Below, piece by piece: positions 51,125-59,727 of a DNA stretch of 64,000 nucleotides. The notes below the pieces were generated by a model. It was not told where the DNA came from, did not search any database, and worked only from the letters and a program-made list of their open reading frames with translations. The position numbers and the translations under genes were made by a program. Source of the DNA: Variovorax paradoxus (GTDB taxonomy: Bacteria > Pseudomonadota > Gammaproteobacteria > Burkholderiales > Burkholderiaceae_C); contig NZ_CP045644.1 in the NCBI RefSeq assembly GCF_009498455.1, positions 620,001 to 684,000 on the forward strand, read 5' to 3'. How positions within the stretch are numbered: position 1 is the first letter of the stretch; every line of letters starts with the position of its first letter.

Positions 51125-53196
51125 TGTCCGTGATGCAAGCCCCTACCTTCTTCTCCTGGTTGCGCACGGCCCTGCTGGGGCTGCTGCTGGCGGCGGCACT
51201 GCCGGCGCTTTCGGCGCCGGTGCTGCCTGCCGACCCCGACAACGGCGTCGACTTCCGCGTGATCTCGTTCCACGACGTGCGCCCCAACGTGCGCGCCAGC
51301 TTCGAAACCTCGCCCGACGAAACCGCCATCGACGAACGCACGCTCGCCGAAGTGTTCGCCTGGCTGCAGCACAGCGGCTACCACCCGGTCAGCCTGCAGC
51401 AGATCATCGATGCGCGCAACGGCGGCAAGCCGCTGCCGTCGCAGCCCGTGCTGCTGACCTTCGACGACGGCTACCGCAGCGCCTACACCCACGTGTTCCC
51501 GCTGCTCAAGCGCTTCAACTACCCGGCGCTGTTCGCGCTCGTGACGAGCTGGCTCGAAGTGCCCGAAGGCCAGCCCGTGCACTGGGGCGACAAGCCCGCG
51601 CCGCGCGAGAACTTCCTGCTGTGGCGCGAGGCCGCCGAGATGGCGCGTTCGCCGCTGGTCGAGTTCGCGAGCCACACCCATGCGATGCACACCGGCATCC
51701 AGGCCAACCCGCAAGGCAACCTGCTGCCCGCCGCGGCCACGCACCGCTACGACCCGGTCACCGGTCGCTACGAAGACGACGCGGCCTACCTGCGCCGCAT
51801 CGAGACCGACCTGCGCCGCAGCCGCGAACTCATCGAGCAGCGCACCGGCGCCAAGGTGCGCGCCACCGTGTGGCCCTACGGCGCGTACAACACGCCCGCG
51901 CTGGAAGCCTCGGCGCGCGTGGGCATGCCGATCACCTTCACGCTCGACGACGGCGCGAACACGAAGGAGATTCCGCTCACGCGCATCCGCCGCGCGCTGG
52001 CCGCCTACGACAACGAGGCGCCCGACTACGTGCAGATGCTGCGCAGCCCCGTGGGCGGCGAGGTGCGGCCGATCAACCGCGTGATGCACGTCGACCTCGA
52101 CTACGTGTACGACCCCGACCCGGCCCAGCAGGAGCGCAACCTCTCAGCGCTCATCGAGCGTGTGGCCGCCGTGCGCCCGCGCTCGGTGTTCCTGCAGGCC
52201 TATGCCGACCCCGACGGCGACGGCGTGGCCGACGCGCTGTACTTTCCCAACCGCCACCTGCCGATGCGCGCCGACCTGTTCGCCCGCGCCGCCTGGCAGC
52301 TGCGCAGCCGCACCGGTGTGAAGGTCTACGCGTGGATGCCCGTCACGGCCTACCGGCTGCCGGTGTCGAACCCGCTCGCCACGCACACGGTGCGCACGCT
52401 GAAAGGCGACGCGCCGGCCGACCGCTACCACCGGCTCTCGCCCTTCGACCCCGCCGTGCGCACGCTGGTCGGCGACCTGTACGAAGACCTGGGCCGCCAC
52501 ACCTTCTTCGAGGGCCTGCTGTTCCACGACGACGCCATGCTCTCGGACGACGAAGATGCCAGCCCCGCCGCGCTCGACACTTACCGCCGCTGGGGCCTGC
52601 CGGCCGACGTGGCCGCGCTGCGCGCCGACCCCGCGCTCATGGCACGCTGGACCACGGCCAAGACCCGCCACCTGATCGAATTCACGCAGGAACTCGCGGC
52701 GCGCGTGGGCACCTGGCGCCCTGCGCTGGAAACCGCGCGCAACCTCTACGCGCGGCCGGTGCTGGAGCCGCAGGCCGAGCAGTGGTTCGCGCAGAACTAC
52801 GAAGCCTCGCTCGCCGCCTACGACTACGTCGGCCTGATGGCCATGCCGCGCATGGAGCAGGAGGCCCGCACCCCGGCCGACAGCGACGCGTGGCTGGCCC
52901 GCCTCGCGCAGCGCGCAGCCGCCACGCCGCATGGCCTGGACCGCACCGTGTTCGAACTGCAGGCGCGCGACTGGCGCACCGGCAAGCCCGTGCCCGACGC
53001 CGAGCTCACGCGCCAGTGGACCTTGCTGCAGCGTGCCGGCGTGCGCCACCTGGGCTACTACCCCGACGATTTCCTGAACAACCAGCCCTCGCTGGAGACC
53101 GTGCGCCGCGCGATCTCGGTGCGCTCGCTGCTGTCGCGCGCACCTCTTCGTGCCGGCACCGCCGCGACCCTGCCATCTGAAGGAAAGCCCCGATGA
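51124..53196 (+). CDS. pgaB: PNAG de-N-acetylase and hydrolase PgaB
   Basis: A 690-residue periplasmic protein. The N-terminal polysaccharide deacetylase domain has LTFDDGY at 111-117 with the catalytic and metal Asp residues, and SHTHAMH at 183-189 with the metal His residues. The C-terminal domain (about 340-690) is a glycoside-hydrolase-like barrel (RSVFLQAYADPDGDGVAD, HDDAMLSDDEDAS). A signal peptide ends near LPALSA at about residue 31. No Cys follows it, so the lipid anchor of E. coli PgaB is absent here. It prepares PNAG for export through PgaA. Confidence 0.94.
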   Translation: MSVMQAPTFFSWLRTALLGLLLAAALPALSAPVLPADPDNGVDFRVISFHDVRPNVRASFETSPDETAIDERTLAEVFAWLQHSGYHPVSLQQIIDARNGGKPLPSQPVLLTFDDGYRSAYTHVFPLLKRFNYPALFALVTSWLEVPEGQPVHWGDKPAPRENFLLWREAAEMARSPLVEFASHTHAMHTGIQANPQGNLLPAAATHRYDPVTGRYEDDAAYLRRIETDLRRSRELIEQRTGAKVRATVWPYGAYNTPALEASARVGMPITFTLDDGANTKEIPLTRIRRALAAYDNEAPDYVQMLRSPVGGEVRPINRVMHVDLDYVYDPDPAQQERNLSALIERVAAVRPRSVFLQAYADPDGDGVADALYFPNRHLPMRADLFARAAWQLRSRTGVKVYAWMPVTAYRLPVSNPLATHTVRTLKGDAPADRYHRLSPFDPAVRTLVGDLYEDLGRHTFFEGLLFHDDAMLSDDEDASPAALDTYRRWGLPADVAALRADPALMARWTTAKTRHLIEFTQELAARVGTWRPALETARNLYARPVLEPQAEQWFAQNYEASLAAYDYVGLMAMPRMEQEARTPADSDAWLARLAQRAAATPHGLDRTVFELQARDWRTGKPVPDAELTRQWTLLQRAGVRHLGYYPDDFLNNQPSLETVRRAISVRSLLSRAPLRAGTAATLPSEGKPR

Positions 53197-54473
53197 ACAC
53201 GCTCCAGATGCTGGTGGACCTGATTCCGCCGGTGCTCTTCGGCTTCGTCTTCTACTACCCGTTCTTCATGGCGTGGGTGTGGATTGCCGGCGGCCTTTCG
53301 CATGCGTGGTCGTTCGAGCGCAAGCGCGACGTCGAGATCGACCCGCTGCCGCTGCTGCCCTCGCAGCCGCTCGTGACCGTGGTCGTGCCCTGCTTCAACG
53401 AAGCGCCGCACCTGCGCGAAGTGATCGAGCAGCTCATGCGCACGCACTACCCGAACTACGAGGTGATCGCCGTCAACGACGGCAGCACCGACGGCACCGG
53501 CGAGCTGCTCGACCAGATGACGCAAGAGTTCAGCCGCCTGCGCGTGATCCACAACGCCAGCAACCAGGGCAAGGCCGTGGGCCTGAACACCGCCTGCCAG
53601 CTGGCGCGCGGCGAGTACATCCTGGGCATCGACGGCGATGCGCTGGTCGACCCGAACGCCATTGCGTGGATGCTCAAGCGCATGCTGGCCTCGGACCGCA
53701 TCGGCGCCGTCACCGGCAACCCGCGCATCCGCACGCGCACCACGCTGCTGGGGCGCATGCAGGTGGGCGAGTTCTCGTCGATCATCGGCCTCATCAAGCG
53801 TTCGCAGCAGCTCATCGGCACGCTGTTCACGGTGTCGGGCGTGCTCGCCATGTTCCGCCGCCGCGCCGTGCTCGAGGTGGGCTTCTGGAGCCCCGACGTG
53901 CTCACCGAGGACATCGACATGAGCTGGAAGCTCCAGCTCGCCGGCTGGCACCTGCGCTTCGAGCCGCGCGCGCTGTGCTGGATCCTCATGCCCGAAACGC
54001 TGCGCGGCCTGTGGAAGCAGCGCCTGCGCTGGGCCGTCGGCGGCATCCAGACCATGCTGCGCATCACGCCGTCCATCCTGCGCCTGCGCAGCTGGCGCCT
54101 GTGGCTCATCTACAGCGAGTACATGGTGAGCGTGGTGTGGGCCTATGCGATGGCGCTCGTGCTGTTGATCAGCTTCATCCGCCCCTTCCTGCCGCAGGAA
54201 TCGGCCTGGCATTCGGCATTGCTGCCGCACTGGCAGGGCACGCTGCTGGCCATGACCTGCATCCTGCAGATGCTGCTGAGCCTGTGGATCGACCGTCGCT
54301 ACGACCGCGACCTCCTGCGCTATTTCGCCGGAACGATCTGGTACCCGATCGCGTTCTGGACGATCACGATGGCCACCACGGTGGTCGCCCTTCCCCAAGC
54401 CCTGATACGCCGACGCGGCAAGCGCGCGGTGTGGACGAGCCCTGACCGAGGAGTTTCTTCCGATGCATCCTGA
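53193..54473 (+). CDS. pgaC: Poly-beta-1,6-N-acetylglucosamine synthase PgaC
   Basis: A 426-residue inner-membrane GT2 enzyme that polymerises UDP-GlcNAc to PNAG. VTVVVPCFNEAPHL (61-74) starts the GT-A domain. The catalytic signatures are the Asp of NDGSTDGT (95-102), DGD at 147-149, TED at 238-240 and QRLRW at 276-280. Two N-terminal and two or three C-terminal hydrophobic helices anchor it. It overlaps the pgaB stop by 4 bases and the pgaD start by 11, as in a coupled operon. PgaD is the partner needed for activity and for control by cyclic di-GMP in relatives. Confidence 0.95.
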   Translation: MNTLQMLVDLIPPVLFGFVFYYPFFMAWVWIAGGLSHAWSFERKRDVEIDPLPLLPSQPLVTVVVPCFNEAPHLREVIEQLMRTHYPNYEVIAVNDGSTDGTGELLDQMTQEFSRLRVIHNASNQGKAVGLNTACQLARGEYILGIDGDALVDPNAIAWMLKRMLASDRIGAVTGNPRIRTRTTLLGRMQVGEFSSIIGLIKRSQQLIGTLFTVSGVLAMFRRRAVLEVGFWSPDVLTEDIDMSWKLQLAGWHLRFEPRALCWILMPETLRGLWKQRLRWAVGGIQTMLRITPSILRLRSWRLWLIYSEYMVSVVWAYAMALVLLISFIRPFLPQESAWHSALLPHWQGTLLAMTCILQMLLSLWIDRRYDRDLLRYFAGTIWYPIAFWTITMATTVVALPQALIRRRGKRAVWTSPDRGVSSDAS

Positions 54474-55035
54474 GAACCCGCTTTCTTCGCCGGCGCTCCA
54501 CGAAGCCCCGCCGCCCCGCACCCGTTCGTGGGGCCAACCCGCGATGGACGAACCCATCATCGACGCCGCGCGCATCCCGCTGCACGCCTTCGGCAACGGC
54601 CGCTCGCCGGCGCGCACCCTGGCCATGTACCTGTGGCTGCGCGTGCTGCGCCCCGCGATCACCGTCGCGATCTGGTTCTGCGCCATCTGGTACGCCTGGC
54701 CCTACGTGATGGGCGCGCGCTCCCAGCCCGAGGTGCTGCACCTGCTGGGCCTGTACGCCATCGTCATCGGCGTGATCCTCGCCTCGATGCTGGTCATGGG
54801 CCCGCTGCGCCGCCGCCAGCACGGGCGCGAAACCCCGCCGGAAAAAGAGCAGTCGTCGCTGTTCGCGCTGGCCTCTTACATCGAAGTCGCGCCCGCGCGC
54901 CTGTCGACCTGGCAACGCACGCGCCAGCTGCTGGCGCACCACGACACCCACGGCCAACTGCGCGACGCCACCGACACCGCGCCGGCCGCGCTGGAAGAAG
55001 AAGTAACAGCACCGGCGAAGCGCCGCAAGGCCTGA
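54463..55035 (+). CDS. pgaD: PNAG synthesis accessory protein PgaD
   Basis: A 190-residue protein with two central hydrophobic helices (about 62-84 and 92-112) and hydrophilic ends, the architecture of PgaD. The N-terminal DEPIIDAARIPLHAFGNGR motif is typical of the family. PgaD binds PgaC and, with it, cyclic di-GMP, allowing synthesis only at high levels of the messenger. The C-terminus after residue 125 is charged and longer than in the E. coli protein (137 residues). Confidence 0.85.
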   Translation: MHPENPLSSPALHEAPPPRTRSWGQPAMDEPIIDAARIPLHAFGNGRSPARTLAMYLWLRVLRPAITVAIWFCAIWYAWPYVMGARSQPEVLHLLGLYAIVIGVILASMLVMGPLRRRQHGRETPPEKEQSSLFALASYIEVAPARLSTWQRTRQLLAHHDTHGQLRDATDTAPAALEEEVTAPAKRRKA

Positions 55036-55055
55036 AGCGCAGGGCGAGGGAAACC

Positions 55056-55077
55056 GACGCGGCCTTTCGGCCGTGTC
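55056..55077 (+). terminator. Hairpin after pgaD
   Basis: GACGCGGCC and GGCCGTGTC flank a four-base TTTC loop and pair with one G-T type mismatch. It stands 21 bases after the pgaD stop. No T-run follows, so it may end the operon only with help from Rho. Confidence 0.4.
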
Positions 55078-55168
55078 GCTGCAGAAATTTCGGGGCGGTG
55101 ATTCAATTGCGGCGGTGGCGACAGCAGCGCCGCGATCGAATCCCCTTCTTCCCTCAAGGAACCCCGAC

Positions 55169-55966
55169 ATGGACCTCCAGCTCCAGGACCAGCACGTTCT
55201 CATCACCGGCGGCAGCAAGGGCATCGGCCTGGCCTGCGCGCTGGGCTTCCTGCGCGAAGGCGCGCGCGTGAGCCTGGTCTCGCGCGATCTGCAGAACCTG
55301 CAACAGGGCCAGCAGTCGCTCATCGCCGCGTTCCCGCAGGCCGAAGGCCGCGTCTCCCTGCATGCCGCCGACCTGAAAGACCCCGCCAGTGCCGTCGCCG
55401 CACTCGACGCCGCCGAACAAACCTTCGGCCCCGTCGACGTGCTCGTCAATTCGGCCGGCGCCGCGCGCCGCACCCCGCCCGACGAGCTCACGCCTGCCGC
55501 GTGGCACGACGCGATGGATGCCAAGTACTTCACCTACATCCACATGATCGACCCGGTCGTGAAGCGCATGGGCACGCGCGGCCGCGGCGCGATCGTCAAC
55601 GTGATCGGCCAGGGCGGCAAGGTCGCGAGCCCGGTGCACATGGCGGGCGGCGCGGCCAATGCGGCGCTGATGCTGGTGAGTGCGGGCATGGCTGCGGCCT
55701 ATGCGGCGAAGGGCGTGCGCGTGAACGCGGTGAACCCTGGGCTCACGCTGACCGCGCGGCTGCAGGAAGGGATGAAGGCCGATGCGAAGCTGGCAGGGAT
55801 CGGCACGGATGAGGCGCTGGAACGTGCGACGGCGCGCTTGCCGCTGGGGCGCATTGCGACGCCGGAGGAAGTGGCGAACACCGTGCTGTTCCTGGCGTCG
55901 GCGAAGGCGAGTTATGTGACGGGGGCGATCGTGGCGATGGATGGGGCGGTGACGCCGATGATTTGA
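55169..55966 (+). CDS. Atypical SDR family protein lacking the catalytic Tyr and Lys
   Basis: A 265-residue SDR-fold protein. The cofactor loop TGGSKGIGLA is intact near residue 13 and NSAG is present, but where classical SDRs have Tyr-x3-Lys this protein reads Gly-Gly-Ala-Ala-Asn in the segment MAGGAANAALML. The usual Ser is also replaced (VIGQGGKV). It may bind NAD(P) without the usual chemistry or use another mechanism. It follows pgaD after 133 bases and a hairpin, so it is probably not part of that operon. GGAG-like AAGGA precedes the ATG. Confidence 0.88.
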   Translation: MDLQLQDQHVLITGGSKGIGLACALGFLREGARVSLVSRDLQNLQQGQQSLIAAFPQAEGRVSLHAADLKDPASAVAALDAAEQTFGPVDVLVNSAGAARRTPPDELTPAAWHDAMDAKYFTYIHMIDPVVKRMGTRGRGAIVNVIGQGGKVASPVHMAGGAANAALMLVSAGMAAAYAAKGVRVNAVNPGLTLTARLQEGMKADAKLAGIGTDEALERATARLPLGRIATPEEVANTVLFLASAKASYVTGAIVAMDGAVTPMI

Positions 55967-56019
55967 GATGACGGTAGCTAGGGCAATGGCGGTTTCGAAC
56001 GCTGCTGCCCTCACCCCAA

Positions 56020-56040
56020 CCCTCTCCCAGAGGGAGAGGG
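56020..56040. repeat. Short REP-like palindromic hairpin
   Basis: CCCTCTCCC and GGGAGAGGG (nine complementary bases) flank a three-base loop. The surrounding sequence, beginning with TCACCCCAACCCTCTCCC, is of a type I recognise as repeated many times in proteobacterial genomes. It lies in the 432-base gap between the SDR gene and the LysR gene. No gene is visible here. Confidence 0.6.
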
Positions 56041-56159
56041 AGTAAATCCGGGGAGCGGGTCCGGAGAACAAGTATGGGAAGCCAATCGGCAACGCGAATC
56101 CGGAAAGTAAATCCGTGGGAGCGAACGCAGTGATGCGATCTCCCAGGCCGAGCGAAGCG

Positions 56160-56398
56160 ATGGCCCGAATACTCCCCTCCCCTCTGGCCGCGCCGAGGAG
56201 CGGAGCGTTTCGCGGATCAGGGCTTGCAGCTGTTTGAGCCGCAGGCGAGTTCTGCAAGACCCCGCGAAACGTGAGCACCGCAGGTTGCCCGCAGCGAAGC
56301 GGAGGGACGCGGACAGTGGGGTCGCCTTTCTTTGCTTACTTTCTTTGGCGAAGCAAAGAAAGTGAGTCGCCCGCCGGGGCGAGTCCCGGCCAGCCGCC
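56160..56398. repeat. Dispersed-type repeat unit with nested inverted repeats
   Basis: CGTTTCGCGG (56206-56215) and CCGCGAAACG (56262-56271) enclose CTTGCAG (56223-56229) and CTGCAAG (56252-56258). A second hairpin, CTTACTTTCTTTG (56335-56347) with CAAAGAAAGTGAG (56354-56366), ends 33 bases before the LysR stop. The style of this stretch, with CTTTCTTTGCTTACTTTC, is one I know as a recurring intergenic element in Comamonadaceae and Xanthomonas. It may also serve as a terminator for lysR. Confidence 0.6.
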
Positions 56399-57307
56399 TC
56401 AAACCTCAGCCAACAACCCCTCGAACTTCAAAGCCAAAAAATCCACAAATCCACGAACCCGAGCCGGCACAAACCTCCCACTAGGCAGCAACGCATGCAG
56501 CGGATAAGGCTCCGTCTCCCAATCCGCCATCAGATGCACCAGCCGCCCGCTGCGAATGTCATCCCGCACATCCAGCGCCGACTTCAACGTGACGCCATAC
56601 CCCGCCACCGCCCACTCCCTCGCCAGCGACGCATCGTCCACACTGCGATTCCCATTCACCCGCACTTCCGTCCACTGCCCGTGCTGCGCAAATCGCCAGA
56701 CGCGATGCCGCCGCCCGCCGCGGTTGAAAGTCAGGCAGTTGTGATGCACCAGGTCTTGCGGCACCTTCGGCGCAGGATGCCGCCGCAGATAGTCGGGCGA
56801 TGCCGTCAGCAGCGGATTCGTCATCGCAAACGCCCGCGCCACCAACCGCGAATCGGCGAGTGCCCCATAACGCAGCGCCACATCGACCTCGTCACGCATC
56901 ACGTCCAGCGGACGATCCCCGACAGAGAGCGACAGCTGCACCCCGCCATGCAGCGCCAGGAATTCATCGAACCAAGGCAGCAGCGTGCTGCGCGTCAGGT
57001 CCGACGGCGCAGCCACGCGCAAGGTGCCGACCAACTCGCCGCGATCCGCAGTGACCAGCGACTCGCCCTCATCCAGCAGTTCGAAAGCCCGCACCGCGTA
57101 GTCGAGCAGCGTCTGCCCCTGCGGCGTCAGGCGCATCGCCCGCGTCGACCGCTCGAACAGCCGCGCGCCAAGCTGCGTCTCCAGCCGTTTGAGCGTGGCA
57201 CTGGCTGCCGCCGGCGTGATGCCCAGCGCGTGCGCCGCCGCCGTGAGCGTGCCCCCACGCGCCGTCTGCACGAGCACGCGCAGGTCCGAGGTATTTTCAA
57301 TTTTCAT
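56399..57307 (-). CDS. LysR family transcriptional regulator
   Basis: A 302-residue LysR regulator. The winged helix is at residues 1-62 (LTAAAHALGITPAAASATLKRLETQLGARLFERSTRAMRLT), followed by a substrate-binding domain of two lobes from about residue 90. It lies 85 bases from the divergent quinone-oxidoreductase-like gene, and LysR proteins often control the divergent neighbour. The effector is unknown. The ATG at 57307 is the first start and gives the standard length. Confidence 0.93.
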   Translation of the reverse strand: MKIENTSDLRVLVQTARGGTLTAAAHALGITPAAASATLKRLETQLGARLFERSTRAMRLTPQGQTLLDYAVRAFELLDEGESLVTADRGELVGTLRVAAPSDLTRSTLLPWFDEFLALHGGVQLSLSVGDRPLDVMRDEVDVALRYGALADSRLVARAFAMTNPLLTASPDYLRRHPAPKVPQDLVHHNCLTFNRGGRRHRVWRFAQHGQWTEVRVNGNRSVDDASLAREWAVAGYGVTLKSALDVRDDIRSGRLVHLMADWETEPYPLHALLPSGRFVPARVRGFVDFLALKFEGLLAEV

Positions 57308-57392
57308 TTGAAGGTGTTGCTGTTCCGCGCCGGCTTATCAAATGGCCGTTGCCATCCTACAGTCGAGCCATCGTTCCAGAAAGGTCCCTCCC

Positions 57393-58403
57393 ATGAAAGC
57401 CATCGGCTACTACCAGCCTCTTCCCATCGACCACGCTGAGTCGCTGCAGGACATCGAACTCCCCGCCCCCGTGCCCGGCGCGCGCGACCTGCTGGTGCGC
57501 GTGAAGGCCGTGTCGGTCAACCCCGTCGACACCAAGGTCCGCAAGAACGCCGCCCCCGAAGCCGGCCAGGCCAAGGTGCTGGGCTGGGACGCGGTCGGCA
57601 CCGTCGAGGCCATCGGCAGCGGCGTGCAGAACTTCAAGGTCGGCGACCGCGTGTACTACGCCGGCTCGATCATTCGCCCCGGCGCCAATTCGGAGCTGCA
57701 CGCGGTCGACGAGCGCATCGCCGCGCTCGCACCCAAGACCCTCGACGACGCCCAGGCCGCCGCACTGCCGCTGACCACCATCACCGCCTACGAACTGCTG
57801 TTCGACCGCCTGCAAGTGCCCAAGGACGGCGGCGAAGGCCAGACCTTGCTGATCACCGGCGGCGCGGGCGGCGTGGGCTCCATCCTCATCCAGCTCGCAC
57901 GCCAACTCACGAAGCTGCGTGTCGTCGCCACCGCCTCGCGCCCCGAAACGCGCGCATGGTGCCTGGCACTGGGCGCGCACGTCGTCATCGACCACTCGAA
58001 GCCGCTCACCGCCGAACTCACGGCCGCGGGCATCGACGAGGTCGACATGGTCGCCAGCCTCACGCAGACCGACCAGCACTACGCGCAGATCATCGAGAGC
58101 CTCAAGCCCCAGGGCCAGCTCGCGGTGATCGACGACATGAAGGTGCTCGACGCGATGCCGCTGAAGACCAAGTGCATTTCGCTGCACTGGGAAATGATGT
58201 TCGCGCGCTCGCGCTTCACCACGCCCGACATCGCCGAGCAGGGCAAGCTGCTCGCCGAAGTGGCCGCGCTGGTCGACGCGGGCCGCATCCGCACGACGGC
58301 GAATGCGAGCTTCGGCACCATCAACGCCGCGAACCTCAAGAAGGCGCATGCGCTCATCGAAAGCGGCAAGGCGCAGGGCAAGGTGGTGCTGGCCGGGTTC
58401 TGA
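57393..58403 (+). CDS. MDR family NAD(P)-dependent alcohol dehydrogenase/quinone reductase-like protein
   Basis: A 336-residue medium-chain reductase. The N-terminal GroES-like domain has VKAVSVNPVDTKVRKN and LGWDAVGTVEAIG, and the cofactor loop ITGGAGGVGSILIQLA lies near residue 155. There are no zinc-ligand Cys residues of the catalytic-zinc type, so despite names used for close relatives it belongs with the quinone or enone reductases. It probably reduces an enone or quinone with NADPH and is likely controlled by the divergent LysR protein. Confidence 0.92.
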   Translation: MKAIGYYQPLPIDHAESLQDIELPAPVPGARDLLVRVKAVSVNPVDTKVRKNAAPEAGQAKVLGWDAVGTVEAIGSGVQNFKVGDRVYYAGSIIRPGANSELHAVDERIAALAPKTLDDAQAAALPLTTITAYELLFDRLQVPKDGGEGQTLLITGGAGGVGSILIQLARQLTKLRVVATASRPETRAWCLALGAHVVIDHSKPLTAELTAAGIDEVDMVASLTQTDQHYAQIIESLKPQGQLAVIDDMKVLDAMPLKTKCISLHWEMMFARSRFTTPDIAEQGKLLAEVAALVDAGRIRTTANASFGTINAANLKKAHALIESGKAQGKVVLAGF

Positions 58404-58422
58404 TCTGCGCACAATCGGTCGC

Positions 58423-59022
58423 ATGACCGACGAAAGCACACCCACCCCGCCCCACCTCATCGAATTCGACACCCCGCGCCTGCGGGTGCGCCAATGGCGC
58501 GAGAGCGATCTCGCGCCATTTTTCGCGCTGGCCTGCGACCCGCAGGTGATGGAGTTCCTGCTGCCCTTGCCCACGCGCGCCGAGAGCGACGCAGCGGCCA
58601 ACCGTGCCCGGGCGCTCGTCGCTCAGAACGGCTGGGGCTTCTGGGCCGTCGAGCGCAAGGACACGGGCGAGTTCATCGGCTTCACCGGCCTGAACGTGCC
58701 GATGGCCACGCTGCCTTTCTCGCCCTGCGTCGAGATCGGCTGGCGCCTTGCGCGCGCCAGCTGGGGCCAGGGCTTCGCGACCGAGGCGGCGCGCGGTGCG
58801 CTGCAGGTCGGGTTCGCACAACTCGGGCTCAACGAGATCGTGGCGTTCACTGCCGAAGGCAACGTGCGCTCCGCCGCGGTGATGACGCGCCTCGGCATGC
58901 ACGAGGACGTGGCCGGCGCCTTCGACCACCCTGCGGTGCCCGAAGGCCATGTGCTGCGCGGCCACCGGCTGTTCCGCATCGGCCGCGCGGCATGGCAGGC
59001 CACGCGCAGCGCTTCAGAATGA
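58423..59022 (+). CDS. GNAT family N-acetyltransferase
   Basis: A 199-residue acetyltransferase of the RimJ/RimL-like group. The N-terminal LIEFDTPRLRVRQWRESDLAPFF is the usual start, and GWRLARASWGQGFATEAARGALQVGF contains the acetyl-CoA pyrophosphate loop (Gln/Arg-x2-Gly-x-Gly/Ala). NVRSAAVMTRLGM is the C-terminal motif. It transfers an acetyl group to an amine, possibly a protein N-terminus or a small molecule. It overlaps the convergent TauE gene by 9 bases. Confidence 0.92.
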   Translation: MTDESTPTPPHLIEFDTPRLRVRQWRESDLAPFFALACDPQVMEFLLPLPTRAESDAAANRARALVAQNGWGFWAVERKDTGEFIGFTGLNVPMATLPFSPCVEIGWRLARASWGQGFATEAARGALQVGFAQLGLNEIVAFTAEGNVRSAAVMTRLGMHEDVAGAFDHPAVPEGHVLRGHRLFRIGRAAWQATRSASE

Positions 59023-59727
59023 ATGCAACAGCAGCGCGGCGCCCGAGACGATCGCAAAGACCTGCACGAAGATCCGAAGCACGCGACCGTTGATGCGGCG
59101 ATGCACCACGCGGCTGAGCACCGCGCCCACGACGAGCGCGGGCAACAGCAAGGCCGCGGCATAGAGCTGTGAACCGTCGATGCGCCCCGCCACCATCAGC
59201 GTGGCCAGGGACACCAGCTCGCCCACCAGGAAGCACAGCGCAATCGTCGAGCGCATGGTGGGCGCCGGCTGGTGCTGGTAGACCAGCGCCAGCGGCGGCC
59301 CGCCGATGCCGGTCGCGGTTTCGGTGACGCCGGTGACGAGCCCCGCCGCCACGAAGGCGGTGCGGCCCGGCGAGAAGGCCGGCATCATCAACGTGACGAG
59401 CGCCGCCGCGATGGTCGATGCGCCGACGAACAGCGACAGGTGGCTCGCACTCAGCGCCGCCAGCACCCAGAGGCCGCCGACGGTGCCGAGCAGGCGCCCG
59501 CCGGTGATCCAGCTGGCGCCGGTGCGGTCGATGGCGCCACGCTCGCGCCACATCACGTAGAAGTTCAGCGGCAGCATCAGCACCAGCACACACACGGGCA
59601 GCAGGTCGGGGCGCACGATGCCGATCACCGGCGCGGCGATGAGCGCAAAGCCGACGCCGGTCGCGCCCTGCACGAAGGCGGCGATCAGCACGGCGATGGA
59701 GACGAGAAAGAGGTGCTGCGCGCTCAC
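59014..59727 (-). CDS. TauE/SafE family permease
   Basis: A 237-residue membrane protein with seven to eight hydrophobic helices in two similar halves, as in the TauE/SafE (TSUP) family of sulfite, sulfoacetate or anion exporters. The first half has LIAAFVQGATGVGFALIAAPVIG and the second GVTETATGIGGPPLALVYQ. The GTG start overlaps the TGA of the amidohydrolase gene (GTGA). It is the last gene of the LacI-controlled minus-strand set and may export a product of that pathway. Confidence 0.88.
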   Translation of the reverse strand: MSAQHLFLVSIAVLIAAFVQGATGVGFALIAAPVIGIVRPDLLPVCVLVLMLPLNFYVMWRERGAIDRTGASWITGGRLLGTVGGLWVLAALSASHLSLFVGASTIAAALVTLMMPAFSPGRTAFVAAGLVTGVTETATGIGGPPLALVYQHQPAPTMRSTIALCFLVGELVSLATLMVAGRIDGSQLYAAALLLPALVVGAVLSRVVHRRINGRVLRIFVQVFAIVSGAALLLHSF

